Positions 24,482-37,696 are shown, counted from the first letter of the stretch. The stretch: DNA of 64,000 nt from Actinernus sp. WN-2022 (GCA_030867875.1 JAOWCC010001751.1:23304369-23368368); one strand, 5' to 3'. A program made the numbers and translations. Notes: generated from the sequence alone by a model not told the origin.

Positions 24482-24490
24482 CGTATATAT
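24482..24490 (-). promoter_or_regulatory. Weak TATA-like element before deiodinase B
   Basis: On the minus strand an ATATATAC-type stretch lies about 55-63 bases before the ATG at 24427. Spacing would allow a start site about 30 bases further on. The match is poor enough to be chance. Confidence 0.25.
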
Positions 24491-25737
24491 GAATAAGAAA
24501 AACACTCTTGAAACTTTACGCGATATTAAAAGGAATGTTCTAGATGACGGAGTACTTTTTCTTCAACCAAATCACGACCTGTACTTGAACTTTTGCGCAC
24601 TGTTTTAGCAAAATAAGAGGAGCTCAGAGGAGCTAATGCAGGTGCCTGGAGGTGCTGCTGTAACAGTCCTTCGCAAAACTCCGCCAGGATCCCGTCGTAT
24701 ACACATTCAGAGCTGACACTGAGAATGCCGCATAGCTGCCATGAGTCCTCGGACGCGCTAATATACTAATGTCACAAATCCAACAAACGCTGTATCTGAC
24801 GGTGGAATTATTTTGACAGTTGTGTATTGTCACCAAGGTGTCGCGCGTGTAGACGGAAAGCCATGCTGGTTACAGCGCGTGAAATGACCTTTCAATTGTT
24901 CCCCATACTCAAGTATTCTTCTGGAGCACGCAACGTTAAATATAGCACCCCTGTAACTCACGTAAAAAGTCATAGTATGCATAAATAAGGAGTAAATGCC
25001 ACTGGATTGTTTGGGTCGAATTTTGTGATGGGTATATTTGCGAAGGCTTTAATTTGACTAGCAGTTTTCAATATATCCAATGCGTCGAGACGATTTTGCA
25101 AGGGGAAAAGGTTATGCAAACAGCTTATGAGGATATGGAGGTAAATAAAACTCAGAATGAAACACCTGTCAGACACTGCATTAAACAAATCAACTCAGTC
25201 CTACAGAACTTATATCCAAAGTGTCACATGAAATACCACATCAGCCCATTTTGTCTAGACTCGGATAGGACTCACGTAAAGCTGATAAGTTATCATCTGG
25301 CACAACACAGTGCTGCAGTTTACCTTCCAAAATATACTACGAATCCAGAGTATTGCTTGGGTTTGCAGTAATCCCTTTAACAATATTCATTCACAGGACG
25401 CATTCATTAAGAAAGCTACGGTAGCTTTGTTAAAAAATAAACGCTTTGTATGTTACAGAGGGTAATCACATCAACTAAGATTATTTTGGGATTGAGTGAA
25501 AAAGGAGCGTGATTTGATTTATAGATATCCAACAATAACTTCTTATGTAAATATCTGGCATTTAAACTTTAACGGAGTCCATTTAACCTTTTAAATCGTG
25601 TATCGAATACCGCGCGCTTGAGGGTAGGTTCATAAAGTTGTGGTCAAACTAGCGAACATTGTTTGATAACATAATCCAACTTTGTTGGATGAAAATGTTG
25701 GAGTGGCGGCAAAATGCTGTTAAACATTGACTGACGA
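24491..25737. other. Upstream of deiodinase B, nothing recognised
   Basis: Two overlapping open frames near 24970-25371 on opposite strands show no domain I know and no splice support. Confidence 0.4.
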
Positions 25738-26076
25738 CAGGAGCCCATTACCAGGAGCATCCATCTTCCATACTAGGTCTGCGAGTCAGCGTATGACCGG
25801 ATTGAGCTATATTTAGAACAGATCTCACGGGAGTTCACGTGCCCACACTTTGGGAATCCAATCAAACCAGTCAGGACAATGCAGCGTTAGTAAAATCACC
25901 TCAAAGAACAATAGATCATTCTTAATCTCGATAATCACGGCAACCTTATGCGCATGCACGATCGCAGCAGAGTCAGAAGGCAGTTACCCGGGAAACATAT
26001 TCTAAAAATAGCTCAAACCGGTCATACGCTGACTCACGGGTATAGTTTATTTGGACGCTCCTGGTAATGGCTCCTG
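25738..26076. mobile_element. Miniature inverted-repeat element, 339 bp
   Basis: Arms of about 90 bp at 25738-25832 and 25985-26076 are inverted copies (CAGGAGC...ATTACCAGGAGC, GAGTCAGCGTATGACCGG, TTGAGCTAT). Noncoding. Confidence 0.8.
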
Positions 26077-26364
26077 CTGCCGACTGAACCAACAGAATTG
26101 GCGGGAATTCAAAAACAAACAAAAAGCTGCACGAAGCTTGAACTCCGGCGTAATTTTTTAACGCGGACGCTCTATCTCATACACCTGCGTGTTTGTCACA
26201 TTACAAACGCACAATCAGACGATGCGAAAGTATGCACATACAGTCGATCTCATCTAAAATCGCTCGTGTTCTACTTGTGTTCACTGGTGTGAAATTTCAA
26301 GTAAGCCAGGGTACCCTAAGATAACACAGGTAGCTCAAAAATGCTCGGATTCAAATACAATGAT

Positions 26365-27385
26365 GATCTGATCTAAACCTCCATATGAGTCAGAACATTA
26401 GTGAACACGAGTGCATAACGCTTCATAATTTAAATAACAAAAAACTATAATAAAATAATAATAATAAGTGTTTATCTTCTTAGTTGTTTCGGGTTACCTG
26501 TGTTATCAGTGCGGTACCCTCTCTTTGTATTTCCGGGCTACCTGTCTTATCCTAGGGTACCCTGGGTTAGTTATTTCTGGTTACCTGTGTTATCCTAGCT
26601 TGGCTCAGTTGTGTCGGATTACCTGTGTTTTCAGTAAGGTAGCCTCTCTTTGTATTTTCGGGCAACCTGTGTTCACATTGCTATTAGTATGCACAGAATA
26701 CTGGCAATTCAAGTGTAATTCAGTGCAATAAATTCAATCCAAGGACATATTCAGACTCTGAATTTGATTGATCTTGGGAAAATGTCCAGCTAAAACTATA
26801 TAAATAAATGACGAGTGTGAATGAAAAACATCAATTTCATAGTAATAAAAACATGTAATTCCTAATGAGAAAGCTCTTCTAAGCCGGCTTCTCAAACTCA
26901 CAGACTGTTAGACGAAACCACTTCATCTTATCAATACAAACAGTTTCGAATTCAATGTCAGTTAGTTAATTGACCTTTAAAATAATTTATCCAGGTACTC
27001 TACATAACAGAGATATTAAAATATAGCGATAATTAGAACAAAAAGTACATTGTTAGCAGTACTATGACGATCTGATCTAAAACTCCACACGAGTGAACAC
27101 AAGTGCTGCGCTTCATAATTTAATTAACAAAAAATATAATAAAAAATATTAATTGTTTTATCGTTTTAGCAGTTTCGGATTACCTGCCCTCTCTATGTAT
27201 TTTTTTGGTCTACCTGTATTGCACTTAGTCATTTTGGGTTACCTGTGTTACCAGTGCGGTACCGGCTCTCTTTGTATTTCCGGGCTACCTGTGTTATCCT
27301 AGCTTGGCTCTGTTGTGACGGGTTACCTGTGTTTTCAGTAAGGTAGCCTCTCTTTGTATTGTCGGGCTACCTGTATTCAGAGACA
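26365..27385 (+). repeat. Diverged direct duplication with inner GGTTACCTGTGTT repeats
   Basis: 26365-26690 and 27065-27385 align in the same orientation: GATCTGATCTAAA, GCTTCATAATTTAA, GTTACCTGTGTTATC...GTGCGGTACC, CTAGCTTGGCTC, TTTTCAGTAAGGTAGCCTCT. Inside each copy a block of roughly 60 bp ending in CTACCTGT recurs several times. Confidence 0.7.
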
Positions 27386-27771
27386 CGCACAATCAGTCAT
27401 AATTTAGGACGATATCTAGTTTTTGAAGATCGACGACAAAACTATTATTATTAATCCTCGATCGCCTTGCTTTTCCTTACCAACGAAGCAGGTCTGTAGT
27501 TTCAAAACAGCCCACCAGCATAAAACACCAGCCGGAGTATAAAATACCTTCGAGCTTCAACAGCGATTCAACTGCCAACTGGCCATAATGGACGAAGGAA
27601 ACAAATGTCGCCGCAGAAAGGTTTTACAGAGGCCAAAAGCACAGTGAAGAACGTCCACAATAGTATTATATCTTGCCGTCTGGAACATTTAATTAAATGA
27701 AGTCAGTTTTTTTTTGCTGTCTCGTACAACCACGTGATTGCATTCCTGCAAAAGGCCCAAAGGCCATTTTG
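27386..27771. other. Short unassigned stretch
   Basis: No gene. The end (27722-27760, ACAACCACGTGATTG...CAAAAGGCCC) matches repeats near 37180-37220 and 45541. Confidence 0.4.
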
Positions 27772-28747
27772 ACGATGTTGCGCACGCATTGAAAACAAAA
27801 GCACGTGGCCCGCCAAAAAAACAGAATGTGGCCCGCCAACTCAAGCTGGTTAAGGCCTGGTTCATTTAACGGAAAATAGATGTAAGTTAAAAAATGTTTT
27901 CTGACAGAAATAACAGTTTAAACAAAAACTTTTTACACCGTAATACTAATATCAACTCCCTTAAATTTGTTAAGTGGATGGTTGTCGTATCACGTGATCG
28001 ATGACGTCATAATTATATAAAATCGTTTAAGTGAAATGCGGTTGCGACGATAACATATGAATATAAAGTAACCCTGCTAAAACATTACTCCTCCCGCAGT
28101 GTTTCAGATCACGCTTAGAAAACATGACTATCATGTAAAGATAAGAAGATATTAAGGGTACAAAAAGTCACGTGACCTATTTTGCATATGTTCGCCTTAA
28201 TTACTCGTTAACGAACCATTGTAGTCATCTTTTCTAAGTTGATTTAGGTAAAAGGCTTCAACCTTAACTAAACATATCCACTCATCATCCTAGCTGTTTT
28301 GAACTCGGAGCCGCGTTTTTGATTTACTGATTTCGTGTTCTAAGTCACGTGACAGACCACGTGACACGTTTTACTACACACAAACCACTTAAGGTAGTCA
28401 AGAATGGCGATACCTATCAGCGTTAGAAACTTGGCGTTCTTACCATACTCGGCTGTGCTGAAATAAGGAAAACAGTTTTTACCCGAAATTTGACCCCTGA
28501 AAAAAAGCCAGAATGTGGCCCGCCAAAGAACAGAATGTGGCCCTCCAAAAAAAACAGAATGTGGCCTGCCAAAAAAACAGAATGTAGCCCGCTAAAGAAC
28601 AGAATGTGGCCCTCCAAAAAAAAAGAATGTGGCCCGCCAAAAAAACAGAATATGGCCCGCCAAAACTCATTGTTGCATGACAATCTTTTGTTTTCTTGAT
28701 TGCATGTATATTGTTCTCAATGCACGCGCAACATCGTCAAAATGGCC
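27772..28747. mobile_element. Element with 37-bp inverted ends and inner minisatellite
   Basis: GGCCATTTTGACGATGTTGC at 27772 has its inverse ending at 28747; the pair extends to 37 bp with about three mismatches. Next to both ends lie copies of a GTGGCCCGCC...AACAGAAT unit. No transposase seen. Confidence 0.7.
28500..28666 (+). repeat. Minisatellite AACAGAATGTGGCCCGCCAA, about 7 copies
   Basis: Units of about 22-28 bp differ mainly in A-run length and single changes (cccgcc, ccctcc, cctgcc). Two further units sit at 27801-27840 near the left end of the host element. Open frames across it are by-products of the repeat. Confidence 0.9.
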
Positions 28748-31700
28748 AATTGCCAGTCAATCTCGTCCCCAGGGCTCGGCGGGCTCTGGGGACTTGATTG
28801 ATTGCCAGTGTAACTATGGCAATTGAGAAAGGAATGCCAGCTCGGACAAGCTGCACGGTGTGCAATCGTTAGGGCGTCACGCGTTCCAGGAAAGGCTAAC
28901 TCTTGACCAATCATGATGCAGATTTTAATTATAGTTTTGTGTTTCTTTGTATAGGGTTTCATTGGGTAGGTCATTGGCAGCCCAAAATGCCATATGCAAA
29001 ATTAAATGTCAAAACCGGCACATTCCGAATTTCGCGCTCACTTAATTTGTCTTCTTGTTGCTAAACTGCAAACTATATATCGTTTGAGGACAGGAAAAAA
29101 TGGAGTATTCCTTTGAGGAAAAGGGGAACCACCGCAAAAGTGAAAAAGGACAAAGTTAGCTGAGCTGAGTATAGTCCTGAAGAAGTTAACTGCTTAAAAA
29201 CACCTATGAACCGTGGAAAATTGTAAGTTTTTGGCTGTGTGTCAGTGCACGTTGTAAACTGCTTCAGTAACTCTCGAAAAACATGAATATTTATAGCAGT
29301 TCTATTTCAAGTGTATATTTTTCGATTCTACGTACTGTACAGTAGTTCTCTTGGAGAGAGCGGAACTAATGTTTAGAAGCCGCTATGGCAGCTTCAAAGC
29401 ACAGAAAGACGGATTTAAGAAAGAAAATTTGCGAACGAGGATTGCTCACGTGGCTGGCGTTGAAAATGTCCGTATAAGCTAAAATTAGCTATGAAAACTT
29501 TTCGATAAACCTGGATTCACAACTGAATATATTTGCCCCGGCTTTCCTCTTTGCAGGTCCAAAGAAAGTAGAAGTGTATATGAGTATGTCTTCTGTCCGA
29601 TGGGAACATTTTAAAGCGGAAGGACCCTAGTAGGCTTGCTAACTCTTTCACAAGGTGAGGGACAAGTGTTATATCATTGGTAGGATTGTAACCACATTAA
29701 TAGCTATTTTTCAGTGTTCCTACCAACGGACATGGCCGCCACACGGTTTTAGGAATGATTGCAACCCAAGTCGGAATTTTGATACACTGCTTTAGTAAAA
29801 CGTTTGAACAACTTAGTTTGAATTCTCTTTCAATAGAGAAAATATTCTTACTCTCGTAATAGAAAATATATTCTTACTCGTTTAATAGAGAAAATACGGA
29901 GGAAATATTCTTACATATGCATGATACAGAGAAAGATTATTCCTCATACTGACATATTTTAACGAAGTGTTCTAGTATTGTTCTGGGGCCAATTCTATAA
30001 ACTTTACACGTGTATTTTACAAGTCTGCCATTGTTTTTCGGCGTTTCAATAACGATGACCAGACACGTTTAAAAGTTATTGAATTGGCCCCTGGAGGGTA
30101 AATGTACTATTTTTACCTCGTGTTACTTTGAGACGTCATCTTTGAACACCGTACACTAACCAAAAACCACCATTATATAAGAGTGCTAGATTAACTGAGG
30201 ACTAAAATAAAATAAATTGCCCTTGACTGCGCTGAGTTTTAAAATCTTCATTTTTGGGAGCGATGCAGAATACTGCGCTGCTCGGTTTATTAATTATTCA
30301 GTCTCTCCAATAGTTTGCAAACCTAAAAACCTACCCACCAATTTCAACCCCAAATCATTCATAGTGACTCTAAATACACATCTGAACTATAATTGGTGGT
30401 TTTCATCGTCATGACACGCGATCGCAAAATTGGTTCGCATTGATAAAATCAAATAAAACGCCTTGGTCCTTGTAGAACTACCAAAAATACAATTATAACC
30501 CAAATTTAGTAACATTAGATTATTTTCTAACGGAGCTGTGGTCCATGAATGTACGACAACTTTACAGTACTTTGTATGCGGCCGCCATCTTGGGTGTCCC
30601 TCTATGGGACATGCACCAATATGGCGGCCATAAAACGAAAATACAAATAAAGGTTAATTTCCCACCAAAATCATTAGCTTTCACTTCAAAACTCTTTGAA
30701 TGCAACTTTTAAACATTTATCGAGTTAAAAAAATGTTTGTACAAAATTACATGGATTTTTATGCCTTTCGGAAAACACGCTGGGGCGGTTCTGTCATAAA
30801 ATTCAAATTTGATTTACTCCGGAACAGTACACCCTGTCGACGTGAAATTGTTTGTGTAGGCTTTTATTATCGATGTCTAGAATATTTACAAAGAACAGCT
30901 TTGTAGGACTTTTAGTTTGAATTTTAGTTTTTTTGATGACGTCACATTAACACTGGCGAAGAATAGACTATTATTTAATGTAGTTCAAATATTAGTTTGA
31001 AGCACTGCCTTTATTCTGCAGTTTAGCCAATTCAGTATGTATTGCCGTTACAGGAAAAGAAACTGGAAGTTACAGGAAACCTGAAGGAACGGAGTTCAGA
31101 GCGCTGTCTGTGATAAACACGAGTCCAAACAGTGAGTTTTTCTACAGAGGGCATATTTCAAACGAGGAAGTTCAATTTTATTTTGATCGATTTGATCTCG
31201 TTGAAGCAATGAGAATAACTTTCTTGTTTTATGGATTCAGACTAGACAATTTTGTTGTCATATTACAAAAGAGTTAAAATAAACTCGTACCGATCACTAA
31301 ATTGACAACTATAATTATATTTAGATATTTAGGTTCTATACAATAAAATGTATTCCTTATTTTTGCTGAACATATTTGCTACTTCCTTCGTTTTAAATAT
31401 CCCTCTGTTTTAAATGGGTACATTAGCTGGGGAAACCAACCGCGTTCCTAAACCGAATATGGAACTTCAACAGCAATCTATAACGAAGGGCGACTGTGGT
31501 CTCGTAGTCAAACTGGACCATTCGCTGGATCTCGTACTAGCAAATGGTAAAGAGTATCAAAGACCCCTTCAAAGAAAGGTATACATTAAATAAAATCAGA
31601 CCTAGTTTAAGTGGGTCCTTGGAACAACGGTTTAAAACCGAAATTGGATCCAATGTTTTTTTAGAAGAAGCTGCCACGAATATTTTTTATGGGTATAGGA

Positions 31701-34149
31701 CCTTTTTTTCCCGGATCAATCGGTCCGGTAGCTAGATTTTACGGATCAATGGATCCGTTCGCTCAGAACCTCGCTGGACATCGCTGGACATCGCTGGACA
31801 TCGCTGGAGCATTGAGGAAGACGAGGTTACCTCCCCTTAGTTTTTTTCTTAAACTTTGAGGAGAATTCTTGCCGGTTTAAACTAGTGCATAAGAAATAGC
31901 ATTTCTCCTAAGTCAAAGGAGTTTCAATGTCTTATTTCAGCGGCACAACAGTGTACAATTAAATGCTGTAGAAATTTTCCAAATTAAAACTACCGTGGAT
32001 AAGAAACTCGTCTGTTCCAGTTTGAGCCACAAACATAGTAAAATTAGGACTGGACAAGAAAATAATTGGAACCGGAAGATATGGATCCTAGTGGAATGAC
32101 AATAAGAGCTTGACGTCGAAGGAGAGATACAAAGTTATTAGGTTTGGTATTTGTTTTCTATACTAAATAGGCCCCCTTTAGCTAGATAATATATTTGAGT
32201 TGTTTGATGTCTATCGGGCAGGGCAGGACGGGTAGTATAGTTTTTAAGAGTCTGGTCATTATTTTTATCGAGTATCTGATCGGTTCACACACAGCCCACA
32301 TGCGCGTTAGGATAAGACCACCCCTGTAGCTACTAGGCGCCGCCCAGTGCTCACCATATAACTCTGGTATAGGTAGGCTGACGACTGGTAAAAGCGTGAT
32401 TTCGCTAGGAAAATTTGCAAATAAAGTATTCAGTTTTATAGTATTACAGAGAATCTGTGAAAAGTCCTTAAATAACAAATAGCAATCATGTCGTTAAGAA
32501 TGGCTGTTATCATTTACATATCTATTTTACTTTTGTGATTTTCAACGGCCTGCCTGCATCACTGTCTCATAATGACCTTTCTCTTTGAGATGGTAACCTA
32601 GAGTAAGGGACTGAGGGTGTTCAAAACAAACCTGCCGGACATAACTGATGATTACTCCGCCATTTAATATGAAGTTCACACCGGCATCATTGTGATGCTG
32701 TACTAAAGGGTCACATTCATGTGGACTTAAATCACTGATAAAACAAGTCATTCAGCAGGTTAGTTTGCACACTCTCGGTGGTCAGTTCAGGGTTGGTTTG
32801 TGGTTCGAGTTGTCGGTTTTGAGTTGCGGTACTTCGATCGATTCAGCTCCGAAATTCGGATTTGTCACTCAGTATAGTAGAAAGTGTAGTTGATAGAGGG
32901 TAGTATTATAGCCGTCGCACTGCAGTGGAGGACACCAACTCGTGGCATCATGGAGGAGCTTTATCTTAGGACTTTCTTAGACATGGCAGCTTCTTAGGTT
33001 TGTTCCTTCAGGATGGAGGCGAATGTTTGAAGATGAATTGCGAGATTTTGAATTAAAAATCATACTGTTTAAGTACGACCAAAATAAATGTGAACGAGTT
33101 TACCAAGAACAGTCAAACAAATGCCTCCATCTGAAGTTTATGAATTACAGGTGTAGCTATTTAAAATGATAAATGATCAGAATTGAGAGATACCAGCCAA
33201 CGGCACTGGAATTACTCGACACTCGGATCAGTATTCATCTCCGAACCACACGTTGTTGTCCGATTTGGGACCTTAAGCAACCATCTTAATTAAATAATAT
33301 AATAACTGTTCGTGAAAATGCACACAGCTGTAATCACCTATACTTTGACCGTTCTCTTAAAAAAAAAACCGTGAACTTCAAATTTACGTTCAAAGGATAA
33401 CGCGAACTTAAGAAAGTAAATCACACCGTTTATCGTTCGGCCTGAATGGAACTCTGCCTTATCATATTTTGCGAAAATATGGTTAAAAAAGGCAGCTATA
33501 GGCAAATAAAAGAAATGGTAAACACCAAATTTCGGTAGAAACACTTTTCTTCATCCTGGTTGCTTAAGTGGCGCACGGGTGTCGCGGTCTATTTCAGTTG
33601 CAAATACACTTTCGCCAAAATTATTTTCTCGATCTTTTAGATTCTTGAACACGTGTAGTACACTTATTTATGCCATAGGAAATGTTAGAAAGTTTATCAA
33701 AACGGTCCTACACCTGACTTCGCGGTTATGATACTCTCGAGCCACCTTAACTTTTGTTAAAAATTCGATTAATATTCGATTCCGGTACATGATTGCTTAA
33801 TTCGATTTCAGAAAAATAATCAGGTTTAGTCAGGTTTATTTGAGGATTGACGTATTTATTAAGTATTTAGATTAATTTCATTTTCTTTCCAGTTTCTCAT
33901 CAAATTTCTCCAATTATATTTTCCTTCGGAACTCTTGAATTAGACTTATTTTGATTTCATATAACAAAATTAAAACCGGTGATTAGGATATGTGCAAAAT
34001 ATTTTTATGACGTACTCGAGTTAGCAAACAGCCTTATCGGTGTAAAATAGGTTACTGTTCAGTATATATTTTGTATTACACATATAATCGTTGTGATTAG
34101 TGCCGATGTACTTGTACTTCATGTATAAGGTCGAATACAATGTATTTAC
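28748..34149. other. Long intergenic stretch, no gene recognised
   Basis: AT-rich. Small items only: a CGCTGGACAT-type 11-12-bp unit repeated four times at 31769-31808, and paired GGCCGCCAT motifs at about 30578 and 30627. No domain was found in any open frame. Confidence 0.4.
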
Positions 34150-35167
34150 TTAAGTAATGGTCCGCGCAAGAGGTAGGCATATGTCATGCATGGGATGTAA
34201 AAAGGTGGTAATTGTGGTATTGTTTCATTCTTCCACCTCATTGGCTTAGACATTAAAATATATCTGAACTTGAAGAAAAATATAATTTTCTCATTTTGTA
34301 ATCAGATTTCAATTGCATCTAGTGAAACACTCGTCACTTTTAAAGTGCCACTACGACGAAAATTTACCATTTCGATTTGCCACTTTTTCAGTGTCTATAG
34401 GTCAATCAGTATTAGAAATATCCGAAATAGTAAAAAATATTCCCAAATGGGCATCTTAAACCACAAATTTTAGGAGAGTTTACCGGTAAAATCCTGTCCG
34501 CCATTGCTGGAAGCCGTGCCCTTTGTTCAGCTTTAAACAAAGGTTTATTCACCGGAAGTGATGTCATACACTTAACACGACAACCTCGTGGCGCGAAATA
34601 GCGTGCATACAAAAGTAGCCAACCTCGCAAAGATAAATATAACTTTCTTCTTATGTACGTGAAGACGTTTTTAGTAGAAATATGCCTCCAGGCGTTGTGT
34701 TCTGCAGGCGAGCGTTAAGTGTATGACATCATTTCCGGTGAATAAACCTTTGTTTAAAGCTGAACAAAGGGCACGGCTTCCAGTAATGGCGGACGTGTAG
34801 ATTCAATATTCGGAGCTAAAAAGATAGGACTTCCTGTCGTTGTATCGAAAAACAATTTGAACTGGTAACAATATATGAACTCTACTTTATGAATATGCAA
34901 AAACATTGATATGTCAAAATTTGATCGTAGGGGCACTTTAATACTGATGACGAACTTTCAATGTGGGGAACATTGAACGTTTCTTGGTTATTGATTTGGA
35001 CTCTTCTGATTGGACGAAATGTTTTCACACAAAAGAAATGTACTTTTAAAATGCAGTTTTAGTGGATTTGATTTTAGAAATTTATTATTTAAGGGGTTGT
35101 GTGGTCTTTGAAAAACGAAATACAAAAATGGAGAAAGCAAATTGCAGATGAACAATAGAATTGTGCC
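34150..35167 (+). mobile_element. TTAA-type miniature element, copy 2, right end lost, with a nested element
   Basis: The left edge TTAA|GTAATGGTCCGCGCAAGA matches the inverse of 41539-41996. The two align to 35167 (AACAATAGAATTGTGCC), where this copy loses its right inverted end. It is interrupted by the nested element at 34340-34941. Confidence 0.75.
34340..34941. mobile_element. Nested TTAA-bounded element
   Basis: Edges TTAA|AGTGCCACTACGA and TCGTAGGGGCACT|TTAA lie exactly where the surrounding copy departs from its relative at 41.5-42 kb. An inner inverted pair (about 34497-34580 and 34705-34792, GCCGTGCCCTTTGTTCAGC) shows it is itself a foldback. TTAA duplication is the mark of piggyBac-type insertion. 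Confidence 0.75.
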
Positions 35168-36118
35168 GCACTTCGATAAAATAGAGATGGAACAAATGAT
35201 CCGACATGCATGCAGGTTCAGTACTTTACAATGTTGTGTCAAGAACCTAATAAGCTAGAACATACTGTAGACCGTCTACAGACAAACCTATAAATCCGGT
35301 GGGAGGGGAGTGCAAGGGCACTACTTTGGGGTGATCTCATATCTGAAGAAAATAGTATTAGATTTAACTTCGAATTTCGTTTAGACAATGATTTTGTAAT
35401 ATATTTAGGCTCGGCTCTCTATTACTATGGCTAACATTACTAATTCAGCTTTATAGAAACTGAGCATTTGTAAGCTTTCGGCTCGTTCCGCTTTTATATT
35501 TGTCTTCTATATGATTGTGTGGGTATGGCATGGTGTGTGGTATTTAGAACATGCGTAACATGTCTATATACTGACGTTTGTTAATATTGGAGTTTGATAA
35601 ACGGTAGCGAGCTTAATAGAAGAGTAGTTCAAATATACTGTTTTCATAGTTCTTAAAGCGGAATAACACCAATTAAATTTTAACCACTTAATACAACTGG
35701 CGAGAATTGTAGCGGAATGGTCGTAGATAGTCTCTCCTCGTTTGATCCGCACCTATATATGTATTCACATTTAACTTTGTTTTACGGTGTAGATACAGTC
35801 TTCAGACTCAATTATGTGGCTTGAACTGTCAAGACTGTTAGGAATTCTCTTATATTTATTAACTAGAAGTAATCATAGATTAGTAAAGTGCATTCGACAT
35901 AATGGTTTTGGCTACCTGTGGTAAAACAAACATAACCGGCCTTTGCAGACTAAAAGATTGCTTCAGTGTTCTGGACTACACTGTTGATATTAACAGACTG
36001 ACTATTGTGGGTGTAAAGTTGTTTTCACTAATAAGTTGTACAACTTGTATACCAAGGGTGCAGCTCATCAAATTACTGAGATAAAGGAAAACATTTTGGG
36101 CTGTAACACTGACTTTGT
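35168..36118. other. Intergenic DNA, nothing recognised
   Basis: No gene or repeat that I can support. Confidence 0.4.
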
Positions 36119-36610
36119 ATAATAATAATAATAATAATAATAGCTTATTTATATAGCGCTCTTTCCTTCATAGACCAAAAGCGCTTTACAATAATATAAA
36201 TATTTTTTTACAAGGTATCCTAATGCTAAAAATAATTACCTAATATAAAACAAACAAACAGCAGAATTAAACCAAAATAATGATAATGATAAAATAAGGC
36301 GTATGGATAAAATGTTTAATATATATATTAAAATATTAAAATAATGCTAGTAATTGCAATATACTGTACGATGGCTATAATTGCTTAGTAGTAAGCTTAT
36401 TAAATAAAAATGTTTTTAAGCTTTTCTTGAAGCTGTCAACGGAGGGGCTGTGCTTTAGATCTAATGGTAAGGAATTCCACAGTTGCGGGGCGCAAACTGA
36501 AAAAGCGCGGTAGCCATAAGATTTCAGATTATATGATGGTATCTTAAGCAATAGCTTGTCAGCTGTTGTAGCTCGAGAATTGACTTTTCTCAGGCTTTGA
36601 TAAATAGTAC
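36119..36610 (-). mobile_element. LINE 3' end (CR1/L2-like), 5'-truncated
   Basis: On the minus strand 36599-36375 encodes 74 residues and a stop, with the C-terminal pattern of CR1/L2-type polyproteins: NLKSYGYRAFSVCAPQLWNS, then LPLDLK...VDSFKKSLKTFLF. The 3' UTR ends in a (TAT)n tail (36119-36143), with TATATAGCGC just inside it. Same family as 57240-57470. No reverse-transcriptase core remains. Confidence 0.75.
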
Positions 36611-36839
36611 TGACCTACGTACTTTTTAGACAACATTGCATTTGATTGAAGAAATATTACTTTATACCGAGTCGATCACAGCGCAACAAACGAAACTACT
36701 CCAAACAACCGCGTGCGTATTTTCACGCGCCAGAACGAGGTTAATTTTTTCAAAATAACGAAAAAATATACACTGCGACACCAAAATTCTCGATTTTTCT
36801 TTCCTGTGAGACACAGGGAGCCCAAGAAATAACAGATTA

Positions 36840-37230
36840 GGATGGCGTTCTCCTTCGTCGAACGCAGTTGGCCTTTTGCAGCTAACAGTCACGTGCTGAT
36901 ATAATACTTCGTTAACGAATGAATGAGCTCGTAATCCCCATGGGAAAGACGTTGCCATGGATGCTGGATGGCAAGCCATTTTTTAAAACGCTGTTTTAGA
37001 AAGATCGACAATCGATTGGAGGTGGAAAATAGTAGCGTGAATTTCAGCCGTCTCCTCTGGTTCGTTCTGAAATTCAGGCTAGAAAAATAGCATTTACAAA
37101 CTGGTTTTGCTAATAACAATACCGATTTCGTACAAGGCCTCTAAATAAATGAAGTCAGATATTTTTTGCCATCCAGTACAATCCTGTACAGTCACGTGAA
37201 TGCCTAGCTGCAAAAGGCCCATTAGAACAA
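36840..37230. repeat. Dispersed repeat family R3, copy 1
   Basis: GGATGGCAAGCCATTTTTTA, CGATCGACAATCGATTGGAG, ATAGCATTTACAAACTGGTT and the CACGTGAATGCC...GCAAAAGGCCC end recur in inverse orientation at 45535-45720. Confidence 0.6.
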
Positions 37231-37421
37231 TTTATTTACTTAGATTCATAATTACCCCTCGCATTCTTTCGGATGCCTATGTTAGTTGGGCTAGTTGGTG
37301 TCGGTGGAGTAAACTCCGAGACTATTACCTACACACAACGTGGAGACAGTCGTTGCTATTTCTGATCTTTTTCTGACAATGAACTTTTGAATTGATTTAG
37401 TGACTGTAATTGCCTTCACAC

Positions 37422-37696
37422 TGAATAGTCCAGTTTCGTATTCGAAAATTACCGCTGAATGCAATGACTACAGACGCATGTACTCAGGGTTAGCCTCATT
37501 CTGAAGTTAAACATTCTTAAATACCAACGAGAAGGTGCAAAACGCGAAACTACAACAATACGCAGTGTTGTGAATAGCCCAACTTCTCGCTGGTATTTAT
37601 GAATGTTTAACTTCAGAATGAGGGTAACCCTGAGTACATGCGTCTGTAGTCATTGCATTCAGCGGTAATTTTCGAATACGAAACTGGACTATTCAA
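37422..37696. mobile_element. Near-perfect foldback element, 275 bp
   Basis: Arms 37422-37533 and 37583-37696 are almost exact reverse complements (TGAATAGTCCAGTTTCGTAT, CATGTACTCAGGGTTA, GAAGTTAAACATTCTTAAAT). The loop is about 50 bp. The high arm identity implies a recent element or gene conversion. Confidence 0.9.

Noticed and set aside
24970..25371. Overlapping opposite-strand frames upstream of deiodinase B
   Set aside because: Neither shows a domain or splice signals consistent with a gene. Kept as unassigned DNA.
28423..28699. Repeat proteins in three frames near 28.5 kb
   Set aside because: All derive from the AACAGAATGTGGCCCGCC minisatellite.
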